Source of the DNA: Flavobacterium acetivorans | GTDB taxonomy: Bacteria; Bacteroidota; Bacteroidia; Flavobacteriales; Flavobacteriaceae | Reading direction: 5' to 3' | DNA: 64,000 nt | Assembly: GCF_020911885.1 (NCBI RefSeq) | Contig: NZ_CP087132.1 | Location: 1,798,001 to 1,862,000, forward strand | In this document: positions 63,532 through 64,000 of the stretch, piece after piece | Position numbering within the stretch: the first letter of the stretch is position 1 | Layout of the letters: every line of letters begins with the position of its first letter | Program-made: the position numbers and the translations under genes | Notes under the pieces: model-generated | What the model saw: only the letters and a program-made list of their open reading frames with translations | The model's database searches: none | What the model was told of the DNA's origin: nothing

Positions 63532-64000
63532 ATGAGTTTTTTTAAAAGAATATTTTCATCAGAAAAAAAAGAGACTTTAGATAAAGGTCTTGAAAAATCA
63601 AAAACATCTTTCTTTTCCAAGTTAAGCAAAGCTGTTGTCGGAAAGTCTAAAGTAGATGATGACGTTTTAGACAATTTAGAAGAAATACTTGTTTCTTCAG
63701 ATGTTGGTGTCGATACGACGCTAAAAATAATTACCCGAATTGAAAACCGTGTCGCTGCTGATAAATACCTTGGTATTGACGAGCTTAATAAAATTTTACA
63801 AGAAGAAATAGCTGGTTTGTTGTCTGAAACTAATACAGGCGAGGCTACAGAGTTCGTAATTCCGATTAATACAAAACCTTATGTTTTAATGGTTGTAGGG
63901 GTTAATGGTGTAGGAAAAACGACAACTATCGGGAAATTGGCTTATCAATTTAAAAAACAAGGTTATAAAGTGGTTCTTGGTGCCGCAGATACTTTTAGAG
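63532..64000 (+). CDS. ftsY: Signal recognition particle receptor FtsY (partial, C-terminus outside window)
   Basis: About 156 residues are visible from the ATG at 63532. A short basic N-terminus ([19 protein letters not shown]) replaces the long acidic A domain of E. coli FtsY. An N-domain (about 25-110) with [19 protein letters not shown] and the G-domain P-loop [17 protein letters not shown] (residues 122-138) follow. FtsY is the membrane receptor for SRP and uses GTP to deliver ribosomes to SecYEG. The gene runs off the right edge. A weak TATCTTTA motif (63462-63469) is upstream. Confidence 0.97.
   Translation, partial: MSFFKRIFSSEKKETLDKGLEKSKTSFFSKLSKAVVGKSKVDDDVLDNLEEILVSSDVGVDTTLKIITRIENRVAADKYLGIDELNKILQEEIAGLLSETNTGEATEFVIPINTKPYVLMVVGVNGVGKTTTIGKLAYQFKKQGYKVVLGAADTFR

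Overview
The window looks like a chromosomal stretch from a flavobacterium (Bacteroidota, Flavobacterium-like). The DNA is AT-rich. Genes lack Shine-Dalgarno sequences, and many are preceded by the Bacteroidota -7 element TAnnTTTG, sometimes with a -33 TTG/TTTG. Diagnostic genes include an ECF sigma/FecR/SusC/SusD cluster, a DUF3276 (PUR-like) protein, a long NusB, a SecA with an enlarged PPXD and no zinc tail, and the rpmB-rpmG-DUF4295-ftsY block. No tRNA, rRNA, insertion sequence, prophage or CRISPR array was seen.

Layout. 1-5.8 kb: a partial M14 peptidase, a DUF1569 protein, a cyclophilin-FKBP fusion, a thioredoxin-like protein, and a GreA/Rnk-like protein co-transcribed with an FMN glutamate-synthase-family enzyme that has a possible small leader ORF; then CsaA. 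6-13.5 kb (minus): operon of P-type ATPase, sulfurtransferase and DinB protein; MFS permease; DUF3276; ABC exporter. 13.7-24 kb: leucine-type dehydrogenase, nusB-yajC, a DUF1801/YdeI protein with pepT, pyrD, HMG-CoA lyase, a lipoprotein with a DUF5723 beta-barrel, guaB. 24-29.4 kb: RCK_C antiporter, purB, sirtuin, TrmH-like methylase. 29.4-31.3 kb is the accessory patch: a ParE/RelE toxin-antitoxin pair between two 149-bp direct repeats, the second fused to a cytochrome c gene that has lost its 5' half. 31.3-45 kb: secA, DUF2795, cobalamin adenosyltransferase, LolD-like ATPase, carbonic anhydrase, methyltransferase, unusual SDR, katG, SRPBCC protein, ABC-F ATPase. 45-57 kb: DsbD, TlpA-like protein, thioredoxin-like protein, SusD, SusC, FecR, ECF sigma (read from high to low coordinates). 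58-64 kb: 2-oxoacid dehydrogenase E2, DnaQ-like exonuclease, FAH-family protein, Hpt protein, cinA, ribosomal block, partial ftsY.

How genes may work together. The sigma/FecR/SusCD locus carries two secreted thioredoxin-fold proteins and is followed by DsbD, which suggests TonB-dependent import coupled to periplasmic thiol reduction. Leucine-type dehydrogenase, E2 and HMG-CoA lyase are compatible with branched-chain amino acid catabolism but are unlinked.

The most unusual signal is a family of degenerate period-7 repeats, mostly with units of type AG(T)nnnn. They sit across the stop codons of four genes, fill one intergenic spacer, and have apparently entered the coding sequence of a methyltransferase in frame. 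The second is the repeat-flanked toxin-antitoxin island beside the beheaded cytochrome gene.
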